Assembly: GCF_007829885.1 (NCBI RefSeq)
Contig: NZ_VIWW01000001.1
Span: 3,844,001-3,908,000 of the forward strand
Direction: 5' to 3'
Length of the DNA: 64,000 nt
Origin: Streptomyces brevispora
Lineage (GTDB): Bacteria; Actinomycetota; Actinomycetes; Streptomycetales; Streptomycetaceae
Made by a program: the position numbers and the translations under genes. The notes under the pieces were generated by a model. That model searched no databases. It saw nothing but the letters and a program-made list of their open reading frames with translations, and was not told where the DNA came from. The first letter of the stretch is position 1. Each line of letters begins with the position of its first letter. Below, piece by piece: positions 51,642 to 60,730 of this stretch.

Positions 51642-53477
51642 ATGTCCCAGGACAGCCCTGCCCAGAACCAGGCCGGACCGGCCGGTGCGGCCGATGACGA
51701 CGACGCGTACGACTATGACGTACTGGTCGTCGGTTCGGGCTTCGGCGGCGCGGTGTCGGCCCTGCGGCTGACCGAGAAGGGGTACCGGGTCGGCGTCCTG
51801 GAGGCGGGCCGGCGCTTCACTCCCGGCACCCTGCCCAAGAACTCCTGGGACCTGAAGAACTACCTCTGGGCCCCCGCCCTCGGCCTCTTCGGCATCCAGC
51901 GGGTGCATCTGCTCGGGAACGTGATGGTGCTGGCCGGTGCGGGGGTCGGCGGCGGCTCGCTGAACTACGCCAACACGCTGTACGTGCCCCCTGCGCCGTT
52001 CTTCGAGGACCGGCAGTGGGCGCACATCACCGACTGGCAGGACGAGCTGAAGCCGTACTACGACCAGGCCAAGCGGATGCTCGGGGTCCGGCTCAACCCG
52101 ACGACGACCCCCTCGGACGTCCATCTGAAGGCGGCCGCCGAGGCCATGGGCGTCGGCGACACCTTCCATCTCGCCCCGGTCGGCGTCTTCTTCGGCGACG
52201 GCTCGGACGCCGACGGAACGGCGCGGGCGAAGCCCGGAGGCACGGTCGCCGACCCGTACTTCGGCGGCGCGGGCCCCGCCCGCAAGGCCTGCACGGAGTG
52301 CGGCGAATGCATGACGGGCTGCCGGCACGGCGCGAAGAACACCCTCAACGAGAACTACCTCCACCTCGCCGAGAAGGCCGGAGCGGTCATCCACCCGATG
52401 ACCTCCGTCGTCGCGGTCACGGACGACCCGGAGGGCGGCTACCACGTCACCACCGTCCCGACCGGCCGCCGGAGGAAGGGCGGGCCGACGCGGCTGCGCG
52501 CCCGCGAGGTGGTCGTGGCGGCGGGCACGTACGGCACCCAGACGCTGCTGCACACGATGAAGGACCGGGGGCTGCTGCCCCGGATCTCGTCCCGGCTGGG
52601 CGAACTGACCCGGACCAACTCCGAAGGGCTCGTGGGAGCGCAGACCTCCGACCGGCGCTACCGCAGGAAGCACGGCACCGCGAAGGCCGACTTCACCCGG
52701 GGTGTCGCCATCACCTCGTCGATCCACCCCGACGAGAACACCCACATCGAGCCGGTCCGCTACGGCAAGGGCTCCAACGCGATGGGTGCGATGACCATCC
52801 TCCAGGTCCCGTACAGCACCCGCCGGGTGCTGGGCTGGCTCGGCAACATGGCCAGGCACCCGGCGCTCGCCGTACGCTCGCTCTCCAACCGCCGCTGGTC
52901 GGAACGGACCATCATCGGGCTCGTCATGCAGTCGCTGGACAACTCCCTGACCGCGTACCGCAAGCCCAGCGGCATCGGGAAGGGCCTGCTCACCGCCCGG
53001 CAGGGCCACGGCGCGCCCAACCCGACCCAGATAGCCGAGGCGACCCGGAGCGCGACGCTGCTCGCCGAGGAGATCAACGGTTTCGCGGGCTCCAACATCG
53101 GCGAGCTGATGGGCACCCCGCTCACCGCGCACTTCCTCGGCGGCTGCCCGATCGGGGCGAGCGCGCAGGAGGGGGTCATCGACGCGTACCACCGGCTGTA
53201 CGGGCACCCGGGCATCTCGGTGGTCGACGGTTCGGCGGTCTCCGCCAACCTCGGCGTCAACCCGTCGCTGACGATCACCGCGCAGGCCGAGCGGGCCATG
53301 TCGTTCTGGCCGAACAAGGGCGAGTCGGATCCCCGCCCAGCGCCGGGCGGGGCGTACGAGCGGCTGGCGGCGGTCGAGCCGCAGGCACCGGCCGTTCCGC
53401 GGGAGGCGTTCGGCGCGCTGAGGCTGCCGTTCCTGGGGATGCCCGCGGTGCCGCCGAAGAAGGACGAGCAGGCCTGA
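51642..53477 (+). CDS. GMC-type FAD oxidoreductase (cholesterol-oxidase-like)
   Basis: This 611-residue flavoprotein has the FAD fingerprint VLVVGSGFGGAVSALRLTEK near residue 30, GGGSLNYANTLYVPP, and the C-terminal VVDGSAVSANLGVNPSLTIT. Between them, CTECGECMTGCRHGAKN (about 213-229) is a ferredoxin-like cysteine motif found in this branch. It presumably oxidises an alcohol (sterol or other lipid-like). GAGGAGAG lies upstream of the ATG. Coupling with the aldehyde dehydrogenase suggests sequential alcohol-aldehyde-acid oxidation, which is inference. Confidence 0.88.
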   Translation: MSQDSPAQNQAGPAGAADDDDAYDYDVLVVGSGFGGAVSALRLTEKGYRVGVLEAGRRFTPGTLPKNSWDLKNYLWAPALGLFGIQRVHLLGNVMVLAGAGVGGGSLNYANTLYVPPAPFFEDRQWAHITDWQDELKPYYDQAKRMLGVRLNPTTTPSDVHLKAAAEAMGVGDTFHLAPVGVFFGDGSDADGTARAKPGGTVADPYFGGAGPARKACTECGECMTGCRHGAKNTLNENYLHLAEKAGAVIHPMTSVVAVTDDPEGGYHVTTVPTGRRRKGGPTRLRAREVVVAAGTYGTQTLLHTMKDRGLLPRISSRLGELTRTNSEGLVGAQTSDRRYRRKHGTAKADFTRGVAITSSIHPDENTHIEPVRYGKGSNAMGAMTILQVPYSTRRVLGWLGNMARHPALAVRSLSNRRWSERTIIGLVMQSLDNSLTAYRKPSGIGKGLLTARQGHGAPNPTQIAEATRSATLLAEEINGFAGSNIGELMGTPLTAHFLGGCPIGASAQEGVIDAYHRLYGHPGISVVDGSAVSANLGVNPSLTITAQAERAMSFWPNKGESDPRPAPGGAYERLAAVEPQAPAVPREAFGALRLPFLGMPAVPPKKDEQA

Positions 53478-53521
53478 CCTCGTCCGGGCCACCGGCGGTC
53501 ACCTGCGAAAAGGACAGCAGA

Positions 53522-53553
53522 AGGGGCTGCACCCCCCTCCGAGTGCAGCCCCT
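53522..53553 (+). terminator. Terminator after GMC oxidoreductase
   Basis: An 11-bp stem (AGGGGCTGCAC and complement) with a 10-base loop lies 45 bases after the stop codon. The rest of the 314-base gap to the surface-protein gene holds one Crp-like site and nothing else I recognise. Confidence 0.8.
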
Positions 53554-53656
53554 CACGCTCTACCGGTGAAGCCGAGTTACGGATGCGACCGGTGGTTCCG
53601 CATACATGACCTGCAAGACATCCCGATGGTTGTCCCGGGCTTCACCACATCCTTGT

Positions 53657-53670
53657 GTGATGCCGATCAC
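53657..53670 (+). promoter_or_regulatory. Crp-like palindromic site
   Basis: GTGATGCCGATCAC resembles the actinobacterial Crp motif GTG-N6-(G/A)NCAC. It lies 122 bases upstream of the surface-protein start, a suitable activator distance. The assignment is by motif only. Confidence 0.35.
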
Positions 53671-53791
53671 GTTTCCCCTGTGCTCAATCCGTGACCTGTA
53701 CCCGCGCAACTGTTCGTACGGTCCCGGGGTCGAACTCGTATCGCTGCCGGAGCAGCCGCACGGTTTCAACCGACCCCAGAAGGTCCACGCG

Positions 53792-55540
53792 ATGAGAAAC
53801 ACGACCCCGAGAGCCGCTCTGCGCCGCGCCGCGGGCAGCCTCGCCGCAGTCGGCCTGCTGGCCGCCGGATCGCTCGCCCCTGCCGCCACGGCCCACGCGG
53901 CCGGTACTGCCGTACTGCACTTCGGCGGCCCCGCCGAGACCGCCCTGCACCCGTACCCGGCGAGCGGAGCGCCGCAGCGGACCTCCGTCGCGATCACCAT
54001 CGACAACCCGTACCCGGACGTGGGCTTCGAGGGCGAGTACACCGTGACCTTCGACCTCAGCGGGATCGCGGGCGTCGCCGACGCGGTCTTCGGCAAGCAG
54101 GGCGCAGCCGACTGCGCGATCACCGGCACCACCGGCGTCTGCCACGGCGAGGGCCTCTCACCCGGCACGAACCCGCTGCCCGAACTCCGCGTCACCGCCG
54201 CCCAGGGCAGCGAGGACGGGGACTGGGGCACCATCCGGATCACCGGTGCGGCGGACGGCGAGACCTTCGAACCGTTCTCCACCCGGATCGGTGTCGGCGG
54301 CCCCGACCTGGTCATGAAGCAGTCCCCGCTGAAGACGGAACTCAAGCCGGGCGAGACCCAGCCGGTCCCGCTCGTCTTCTCCAACAACGGCACCCGCGCC
54401 GCCGACGGGATACTGCTCACCCTCATGTACACGCACGGCATCGAGTTCACCGAGCGGTACCAGAACTGCGAGTACAAGGGGGGCGACGCCACCCGGGGCG
54501 TCCCCGTCTGGACCACCGCGCTCTGTTCGGTCAAGGGCAGTTTCGAGGCGGGCGCCACCTACGAGCTCGCCGAACCGCTGACGCTCCGGGCCACCGGGCG
54601 CGCCTACCGCGACAGCTTCGTCTACCGGGTCGACGAGGGCGGCTCCGGGGCGTTCGACGCCCAGCGGGCCGGGGCGCGGTTCGCCCCGGGCGCCAAGGGG
54701 AACGTGCTGAGCCTCAAGGAGCTCCCCACCGCCCGGTCCGCGGATCTCAACCCGCGCGACAACCAGCAGGAGGCCGACTTCAGCACCGCGAACACCGCCG
54801 ACTTCGTGGCCGACGGCGATACGGCGCGGGGCGTGCGGGGCGGCAGGGCCGAGGCCAATATCGGCTTCCACAACGAGGGACCGGCCTGGATCGCCCACCT
54901 GCGCTCGGGCGAGTCCGTAGCCACCCTCGACTTCACCGTCCCCGAGGGCGCCTCGGTCGTCGAGTGGCCCGACAACTGCCGGGGCGTGACGGCCGACGGG
55001 CGGTACCGCAAGGAGCAGTCCGGCGCACCGCGCTACCTGTGCGAGGCGGCGACGGCCTTCGGGGAGGACCAGTACCTGGCGCTGCACTTCGACATGAAGA
55101 TCGCCAAGGTCGTCGTGGGGGCCTCCGGCGCGGTCGTCGTCCGTAGCGCGCGGCTGAATGACCCGCTGCTGCCGTTCGACCCGAAGCGGAAGAACAACAC
55201 CGCGTCCTTCGTCCTGAACGCCGACGACCCGGGGGACTCCGCGACCGGAGGCGCGGGAGCCACCGCATCGGGTTCCACCGACGGCTCGACCACCACGGGC
55301 GGCACGGCGGGCGGCTCGGCGGGCGGCTCCACCGGCGACGGCGGTGCCACTTCGGGTGGCGCGGGCGCGACGGGCTCCACGGGCTCGACCGGTTCGGCTT
55401 CCGGGACGGGCGGCACGGGGGGCGGTCTTGCGGCCACCGGCTCCACCGCGCTGCCGGCCGCCACCGCGGCGGCGGCCGCGCTGCTGGCGGGCGGTGTGCT
55501 GTACGTGACGACCCGGCGGCGCGCCGTCCGGCAGCGGTAG
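53792..55540 (+). CDS. Sortase-anchored surface protein with LAxTG signal
   Basis: The 582-residue secreted protein has a twin-Arg-flanked signal peptide ending near ATAHAAGT (residue 36). Beta-sandwich-like repeats follow (DUF11-like, VPLVFSNNGTRAADG), then a Gly/Ser/Thr-rich spacer (about 480-545). The C-terminal sorting signal has LAATG, a hydrophobic segment (LPAATAAAAALLAGGVLYVT) and a basic tail (RRRAVRQR). LAxTG is the motif of class E sortases in Streptomyces, so it is probably covalently attached to peptidoglycan. Four Cys in the body may form disulfides. The gene stands alone between terminators. Confidence 0.88.
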   Translation: MRNTTPRAALRRAAGSLAAVGLLAAGSLAPAATAHAAGTAVLHFGGPAETALHPYPASGAPQRTSVAITIDNPYPDVGFEGEYTVTFDLSGIAGVADAVFGKQGAADCAITGTTGVCHGEGLSPGTNPLPELRVTAAQGSEDGDWGTIRITGAADGETFEPFSTRIGVGGPDLVMKQSPLKTELKPGETQPVPLVFSNNGTRAADGILLTLMYTHGIEFTERYQNCEYKGGDATRGVPVWTTALCSVKGSFEAGATYELAEPLTLRATGRAYRDSFVYRVDEGGSGAFDAQRAGARFAPGAKGNVLSLKELPTARSADLNPRDNQQEADFSTANTADFVADGDTARGVRGGRAEANIGFHNEGPAWIAHLRSGESVATLDFTVPEGASVVEWPDNCRGVTADGRYRKEQSGAPRYLCEAATAFGEDQYLALHFDMKIAKVVVGASGAVVVRSARLNDPLLPFDPKRKNNTASFVLNADDPGDSATGGAGATASGSTDGSTTTGGTAGGSAGGSTGDGGATSGGAGATGSTGSTGSASGTGGTGGGLAATGSTALPAATAAAAALLAGGVLYVTTRRRAVRQR

Positions 55541-55558
55541 CGGGGCCCGGCGCAACAC

Positions 55559-55610
55559 AAGGGCCCGTGGACCGTCGGAACCCGAGCGGGTTTCCGGTCC
55601 ACGGGCCCTT
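55559..55610 (+). terminator. Terminator after surface-protein gene
   Basis: A 16-bp stem (AAGGGCCCGTGGACCG and complement at 55595-55610) with a 20-base loop containing a second AACCCG/CGGGTT hairpin. The remaining 293 bases to the chorismate mutase stop show nothing recognisable. Confidence 0.88.
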
Positions 55611-55903
55611 GAGTACGGCCGCCCCGGGCGTCCCCGGAGGCGGCCGTTTTCGGGTGACCGGGCTGCTGTCCCCTGCCGACCGGTCACGCACGCCGGTGCG
55701 CGGTCCCACGGCGTACGTGCAGTACGCCACACGCCCCGGCGGAGCCACGCGTGGTTTCTTTCCACAGCCGCCCCTGGTTGGCACGGACACCAGGATCAAC
55801 GAAGCCGTGCCGGGCCCGGTCACGCGCCGTACGGGTGAGAGTGCGCCCGAACTGGGATACGCCCCGTCAGCCGGGCCGTGGGGGCCGTCCCGCCCGCACC
55901 GCG

Positions 55904-56236
55904 TCACACGCGGCCGCGGCACAGCTCCAGCAGGGTCATCGCGAGGGAGGTGCCGGGCCTGCCGAGCGCGTCCCGGTACTGGCCGAGGATCTCCATCTCC
56001 CGGGAGAGGTTCACCCGGCGGCCCCCGGAGGTGATCCGGGCCTCCTGGATGACCGAGGAGACGGCCATCCGTTCCTGGACGAGACCGATGATCCGGTCGT
56101 CCAGGGCGTCGATGCGCGACCGGGCGTCGCCGATCAGGGACGCGGCCTCCTCGGTGTGCGCGCCGGTCTGCTCGGTGGCGGTGCGGGCGGTGGCGGTGCG
56201 GGCGGCGGCGGGCCGGTCGGTCGCGGTGCTGCTCAT
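55904..56236 (-). CDS. aroQ: Chorismate mutase (AroQ type)
   Basis: The enzyme converts chorismate to prephenate, entry to phenylalanine and tyrosine. After about 33 low-complexity residues the AroQ helical domain follows: GDARSRIDALDDRIIGLVQE with the conserved Arg, ERMAVSSVIQEARI and VNLSREMEILGQYRDALG. The total of 110 residues fits a monofunctional enzyme. GGGAGACC is the ribosome-binding site. The 384-base region between it and guaA holds a leader peptide, hairpin and promoter that together look like a Phe/Tyr attenuator. Confidence 0.9.
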   Translation of the reverse strand: MSSTATDRPAAARTATARTATEQTGAHTEEAASLIGDARSRIDALDDRIIGLVQERMAVSSVIQEARITSGGRRVNLSREMEILGQYRDALGRPGTSLAMTLLELCRGRV

Positions 56237-56294
56237 GCTGGGTCTCCCGGTGGGGTGCGGCTCCCCGGGGGCCGGCCGGCCCGGAACGCCAGAA

Positions 56295-56320
56295 CGCCCC
56301 GGGCCTGTCGGCCCGGGGCG
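56295..56320 (-). terminator. Attenuator hairpin upstream of chorismate mutase
   Basis: On the minus strand CGCCCCGGGCC-GACA-GGCCCGGGGCG forms an 11-bp GC stem with a tetraloop, extendable by CCAG/CTGG, followed by TTCTGG. It lies 24 bases after the leader stop codon and 58 bases before the chorismate mutase start. Its 5' arm contains CGGGCCG, complementary to CGGCCCG inside the leader (56371-56377). Confidence 0.75.
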
Positions 56321-56344
56321 CCTGGAACGTTGCTTGTCAGTTGC

Positions 56345-56416
56345 TCAAGCAGCACGACCATGGCAGCCGGCGGGCCGGTTGCCATAGGTAAAGACGAAGG
56401 TCGTGTGCTGACGCAT
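56345..56416 (-). CDS. Phe/Tyr leader peptide for chorismate mutase attenuation
   Basis: A 23-codon frame (ATG at 56416, TGA at 56345) reads TTFVFTYGN at residues 5-13. Phe is at positions 7 and 9 and Tyr at 11, the products of the pathway it precedes. TTT and TAT are rare codons in this GC-rich genome, which would sharpen the response to charged tRNA. A -10 hexamer CATACT ends six bases before the ATG, so the mRNA probably starts at the ATG. Ribosome stalling would free CGGCCCG (codons 14-16) to pair with the terminator arm and allow readthrough. Confidence 0.72.
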   Translation of the reverse strand: MRQHTTFVFTYGNRPAGCHGRAA

Positions 56417-56422
56417 GGGGAC

Positions 56423-56452
56423 AGTATGGACCGGGCGGCGGGCGGGAGCCAA
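56423..56452 (-). promoter_or_regulatory. Promoter of the leader peptide and chorismate mutase gene
   Basis: On the minus strand TTGGCT (56447-56452) and CATACT (56423-56428) are spaced by 18 bases. The -10 ends six bases before the leader ATG, which predicts a leaderless transcript. Confidence 0.65.
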
Positions 56453-56620
56453 CGCACGGCCCGGATGCTGAGACGGCCGTACGCCCGGGCCCCTGCGCCC
56501 CGTACCCCCGCACCTGGGGCCTCCGCGCCCTCACCCCCTGTCCGGCGCGACGAGGGCCGCCCCCGGCCGCCGGTAGAATTGGGAGGACCGACCCCCTCCC
56601 CACCGCCGGAAGGCCGCCCC

Positions 56621-58216
56621 GTGCCAGCAGCACCCCCCGCCGCCCCCGACACCGCCACCGACGTGGTCCTCGTTGTCGACTTCGGCGCGCAGTACGCCCA
56701 GCTCATCGCCCGCCGCGTCCGTGAGGCCCGGGTCTACAGCGAGATCGTGCCCTCCACGATGCCGGTGGCCGAGATGCTGGCCAAGAACCCCCGGGCGATC
56801 ATCCTGTCCGGCGGCCCCTCCTCGGTGTACGCCGACGGCGCGCCTTCCCTCGACCGCGCGCTTTTCGAGGCCGGGGTCCCCGTCTTCGGCATGTGCTACG
56901 GCTTCCAGCTGATGGCCACCACGCTCGGCGGCACCGTCGACGACAACGGTGCCCGTGAGTACGGCCGTACCGCGCTCGCCGTCTCCAAGACCGGCTCGAC
57001 CCTCTTCGAGGGCACCCCGGCCGAGCAGTCGGTGTGGATGTCGCACGGCGACGCCTGCTCCGCCGCCCCCGAGGGCTTCACCGTCACCGCGTCCACCGAC
57101 GTCGTGCCGGTCGCCGCCTTCGAGAACGACGAGAAGAAGCTCTACGGCGTCCAGTACCACCCGGAGGTCCTGCACTCCACGCACGGCCAGCAGGTGCTGG
57201 AGCACTTCCTGTACCGCGGCGCCGGCATCGAGCCGAACTGGACGACCACCAACGTCGTCGAGGAGCAGATCGCCCTGATCCGCGAGCAGGTCGGCACCAA
57301 GCGCGCCATCTGCGGACTCTCCGGCGGGGTGGACTCGGCGGTCGCCGCGGCCCTCGTGCAGAAGGCCATCGGCTCCCAGCTGACCTGCGTCTACGTCGAC
57401 CACGGGCTGATGCGCAAGGGCGAGACGGAGCAGGTCGAGAAGGACTTCGTGGCCGCCACCGGCGTCCAGCTGAAGGTGGTCGACGCCGAGGAGCGCTTCC
57501 TGAACGCGCTGGCCGGGGTATCCGACCCGGAGCAGAAGCGGAAGATCATCGGCCGCGAGTTCATCCGCGTCTTCGAGCAGGCGCAGGCCGATCTCGTCGC
57601 CGAGGCGGGCGCGGCCGGCGAGGACGTCGCCTTCCTGGTCCAGGGCACGCTCTACCCGGACGTCGTCGAGTCCGGCGGCGGCACCGGCACCGCCAACATC
57701 AAGTCCCACCACAACGTGGGCGGGCTCCCCGACGACATCGAGTTCCAGCTCGTCGAGCCGCTGCGCCAGCTGTTCAAGGACGAGGTCCGGATGGTCGGCC
57801 AGGAGCTCGGCCTGCCCGAGGAGATCGTCCAGCGCCAGCCCTTCCCCGGCCCCGGCCTCGGTATCCGCATCGTCGGCGAGGTCACCAGGGAGCGGCTCGA
57901 CCTGCTGCGCGAGGCCGACGCCATCGCCCGCGAGGAGCTGACCGCGGCCGGCCTGGACCGTGACATCTGGCAGTGCCCGGTGGTCCTGCTCGCGGACGTC
58001 CGCAGCGTCGGTGTCCAGGGTGACGGCCGCACCTACGGCCACCCGATCGTGCTGCGCCCGGTCTCCTCCGAGGACGCCATGACGGCGGACTGGTCCCGGC
58101 TGCCGTACGAGACCCTCGCCAAGATCTCCACCCGCATCACCAACGAGGTCGCGGACGTCAACCGCGTGGTCCTCGACGTGACGAGCAAGCCGCCGGGCAC
58201 CATCGAGTGGGAGTAG
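56621..58216 (+). CDS. guaA: GMP synthase (glutamine-hydrolysing)
   Basis: GuaA aminates XMP to GMP using glutamine and ATP. The 531-residue protein has the class I glutaminase half (VDFGAQYAQLIARRVRE, Cys in FGMCYGFQLM, His and Glu in YHPEVLHS). The PP-loop ATP pyrophosphatase follows (CGLSGGVDSAVAAAL), then the dimerisation domain ending VVLDVTSKPPGTIEWE. GGAAGG precedes the GTG; a TAGAAT hexamer at 56574-56579 may be its -10. It is divergent from chorismate mutase and works downstream of guaB in the same window. Confidence 0.97.
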   Translation: MPAAPPAAPDTATDVVLVVDFGAQYAQLIARRVREARVYSEIVPSTMPVAEMLAKNPRAIILSGGPSSVYADGAPSLDRALFEAGVPVFGMCYGFQLMATTLGGTVDDNGAREYGRTALAVSKTGSTLFEGTPAEQSVWMSHGDACSAAPEGFTVTASTDVVPVAAFENDEKKLYGVQYHPEVLHSTHGQQVLEHFLYRGAGIEPNWTTTNVVEEQIALIREQVGTKRAICGLSGGVDSAVAAALVQKAIGSQLTCVYVDHGLMRKGETEQVEKDFVAATGVQLKVVDAEERFLNALAGVSDPEQKRKIIGREFIRVFEQAQADLVAEAGAAGEDVAFLVQGTLYPDVVESGGGTGTANIKSHHNVGGLPDDIEFQLVEPLRQLFKDEVRMVGQELGLPEEIVQRQPFPGPGLGIRIVGEVTRERLDLLREADAIAREELTAAGLDRDIWQCPVVLLADVRSVGVQGDGRTYGHPIVLRPVSSEDAMTADWSRLPYETLAKISTRITNEVADVNRVVLDVTSKPPGTIEWE

Positions 58217-58221
58217 GAGCG

Positions 58222-58257
58222 ACCGGTACCCGGGAGCGGCGTCCCCCGGGTACCGGT
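58222..58257 (+). terminator. Terminator after guaA
   Basis: A 13-bp stem (ACCGGTACCCGGG and complement) with a 10-base loop follows the guaA stop by five bases. The 200 bases beyond it to the aldolase start contain no other recognised feature. Confidence 0.85.
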
Positions 58258-58458
58258 GGCTTCCCCGCCCGACCGCGCCCGGCCCGTGCCGGTACCGATG
58301 CCGCCGCCCGTTCCCACGGTCGGCGGCATCGCCGTTCCCCCGCCCCGAATCGATGCCCCCTGCCTCTGGTCACCTGTGGCAACCGACGGTAACTTCCGGC
58401 CCGTACGCCTGATCCCGCACGCCCGATCCCGTACGCCCGGGAGCCCCGAGGAGCCGTC

Positions 58459-59229
58459 ATGCCCGAGCCCACACCCATACCCGTGGAGCAACTGCGCTTC
58501 GCGATGCCGCCCGTGCACGCCTCCGCCGACGACGAGCGCGCGTACCGCAAGGAACGCCTGGCCGGGGCGCTGCGGCTGTTCGGGGAGTACGGGTACGAGG
58601 ACGGCGTCTCCGGGCACATCACGGCGCGCGACCCGGAATTCCCCGACTGCTACTGGGCCAACCCCTTCGGCGCCCCCTTCGAGGGGCTGCGGCCGGACGA
58701 GCTGATCCTGGTCAACGGGGAGGGCCAGGTCGTCGAGGGACACCACCACGTCAACCAGGCGGCGTTCGCCGTCCACGCCCAGGTGCACCGGGCCCGCCCG
58801 GACGTCGTCGCCGTCGCGCACACCCACTCCGTGCACGGCCGGGCGCTGGCCTCGCTGGGGGAGCTCATCGAGCCGATCACCCAGGAGTCCTGCGCCTTCT
58901 ACGAGGACCACGCCCTCTACGACGCGTACACGGGGGTCGTCGTGGACGAGGACGAGGGGCGCCGGGTCGCGGCCGCGCTCGGCGCCCGCAAGGCGGTCAT
59001 CCTGCGCAACCACGGGCTGCTGACCGTGGGCGACTCGGTGGACGCGGCGGCCTGGTGGTTCCTCACGATGGAGCGGTCCTGCCAGGTGCAGCTGGCCGCG
59101 CGGGCGGCCGGGAAGCCGGTGCTGATCGAGCACCGGGACGCGGTCACCACCCGGGAACAGCTCGGCAGCGACCTGGTCGCCTGGATCAACTACCAGCCGC
59201 AGTGGCGGCGCATCGCTCGAACGTTCTGA
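58459..59229 (+). CDS. Class II aldolase/adducin family protein
   Basis: The 256-residue zinc-dependent aldolase-fold protein has ERLAGALRLFGEYGYEDGVS, GHITARDPE, the metal-binding His pair in VAHTHSVHG, and NHGLLTVG with a further His. Relatives include fuculose-phosphate and ribulose-phosphate aldolases/epimerases, but this branch (with an HHHVNQAAFAVH region and a C-terminal WW segment) is uncharacterised. GAGGAG precedes the ATG. It stands alone between guaA and a membrane-protein gene. Confidence 0.88.
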   Translation: MPEPTPIPVEQLRFAMPPVHASADDERAYRKERLAGALRLFGEYGYEDGVSGHITARDPEFPDCYWANPFGAPFEGLRPDELILVNGEGQVVEGHHHVNQAAFAVHAQVHRARPDVVAVAHTHSVHGRALASLGELIEPITQESCAFYEDHALYDAYTGVVVDEDEGRRVAAALGARKAVILRNHGLLTVGDSVDAAAWWFLTMERSCQVQLAARAAGKPVLIEHRDAVTTREQLGSDLVAWINYQPQWRRIARTF

Positions 59230-59355
59230 CGATCCCGCCCGCCCGATCCGCCCCGATGCGGGAGAAGCCCCTCCGGTACGGCACAATTCGCAGCAATCAC
59301 AGCTGAGTTGCATCGGGTCGCAGCTGTACCGGGGCGGGAAAGGGCGGCGTTCTCC

Positions 59356-60621
59356 GTGGCGTTGGACGAGGCACGACAAGGCACGCACGGCGGTGGCTGT
59401 ACGTGCGGCGACTGCCCGCACGGAGCGCGCGAGGGACACCGGCGCGCGGTGGCCGCCTTCCTGGCCAAGCGGGACGAACTCGCCGCAGGTCAGGGCCTGC
59501 CCGCCGGGGTCGCCCGGTCCGCCTCCGCGACCCGGCAGTGGGTCTCGGACGAGCTGACCCAGTCCGCGCGCACCGTCGCCGACCGGGGCAGGGAAGCGGG
59601 CGACGCCTGGCTCTACCGGGTGTGGCAGCGCACCCTGGTCATCGTGTGGGGCGCCGTCGCCGTACTGGCCATCGCGGAGGCCGCCACCGCGATCGGGGCG
59701 GGCTGGACCCACGCCCGTACCGCGGGCCTGGTCGCCGGACTCGTCACCGCGGGGCTGCTGACCACGGCCGCCCACGTCCACCGGGCGCGCGGCGGCCTCC
59801 TCGCCCCGCTGATCGGCGAGGACAACCGGCTGTCCACCTCCCGCGCGGTCGCCGCGTCCTGGGTGCTCCTCGCGGTCTTCTCCGTGCTCGTCCTCGCACT
59901 CCAGCTGGCGGGTGCCTCCGGCCACGCACAGCGCGACGCGCTGATCGAGGGCCTGGACCTGGCGCGCGGCGCCGGAGTGGTGACCGTCCTGGCGCTGGTG
60001 TGCGCCATCGCCGTGGTGGTACGGCGGGTGGTGAGCGTACGGGTGCTGTCCGGGCGGATCCAGAAGCTGCGGGCCGACCGCCCGCGCGCCGCCGATCTGC
60101 TGACCGACGACTCCGGGCGGGGCGGCTTCACCGATGTGCAGTACGTGCTGGTGAGCACCGTCGCCGTGCTCTTCGCCGCGGTCCGGCTGGCCCGGCGGCC
60201 CGAGCAGCTGCCCGATCTGCCCTGGGGGCTGGCCCTGCTGGTGGCCGTCTCCGCGGCGGCCTACTTCGCCGGGAAGTACACCGAGTCCGGCCGGCCGGTG
60301 GTGCTGTCGGTGGTCAGGGCCCGGGAGGCAGGCGATCTGGACGCCCCGATCCGTACCGGCGACGACATCGAGATCCGCGGCGCGGGTTTCGTCCCGCCCG
60401 GGGCCGGGGCCCCCGACCGGCTGGCCCGGATGGTCGTCCGGATCGGCACGGTCCACGTCCATGTTCCGCTGATCCCGGTCCCGGGCGGCTTCGCCAACCC
60501 GACCGACACCGTGCTGACCGTGCCGGTGCCGGTGGAGGTGGAGCCCGGGGCGGTCGAGGTGCAGGTCGTCACGGCGGCGGGGACGGAGTCGAACCGGGTC
60601 GAGATCGACGTGACCGACTGA
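59356..60621 (+). CDS. Multi-pass membrane protein with N-terminal Cys cluster
   Basis: The 421-residue protein begins with a short CTCGDCPHG cluster (about 15-23), possibly metal-binding. About six hydrophobic segments follow between residues 92 and 315 (such as TLVIVWGAVAVLAIAEAATA and YFAGK after LLVAVSAAA). The C-terminal soluble domain is an IPT/TIG-like beta-sandwich (IEIRGAGFVPPGAGAPDRLA through VEVQVVTAAGTESNRVEIDV). The function is unknown. GTG at 59356 is chosen over a TTG 16 codons earlier. Confidence 0.75.
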   Translation: MALDEARQGTHGGGCTCGDCPHGAREGHRRAVAAFLAKRDELAAGQGLPAGVARSASATRQWVSDELTQSARTVADRGREAGDAWLYRVWQRTLVIVWGAVAVLAIAEAATAIGAGWTHARTAGLVAGLVTAGLLTTAAHVHRARGGLLAPLIGEDNRLSTSRAVAASWVLLAVFSVLVLALQLAGASGHAQRDALIEGLDLARGAGVVTVLALVCAIAVVVRRVVSVRVLSGRIQKLRADRPRAADLLTDDSGRGGFTDVQYVLVSTVAVLFAAVRLARRPEQLPDLPWGLALLVAVSAAAYFAGKYTESGRPVVLSVVRAREAGDLDAPIRTGDDIEIRGAGFVPPGAGAPDRLARMVVRIGTVHVHVPLIPVPGGFANPTDTVLTVPVPVEVEPGAVEVQVVTAAGTESNRVEIDVTD

Positions 60622-60730
60622 GTCCTTCCGGGGGACGGGATCTGACCGTCCGACACCTTCCGCGGGCATCCGGTGAGCAGCATCCTTCCCGCATACGTAA
60701 CGGCCTGGTGCACGATAGTGAGCGGGCTCC

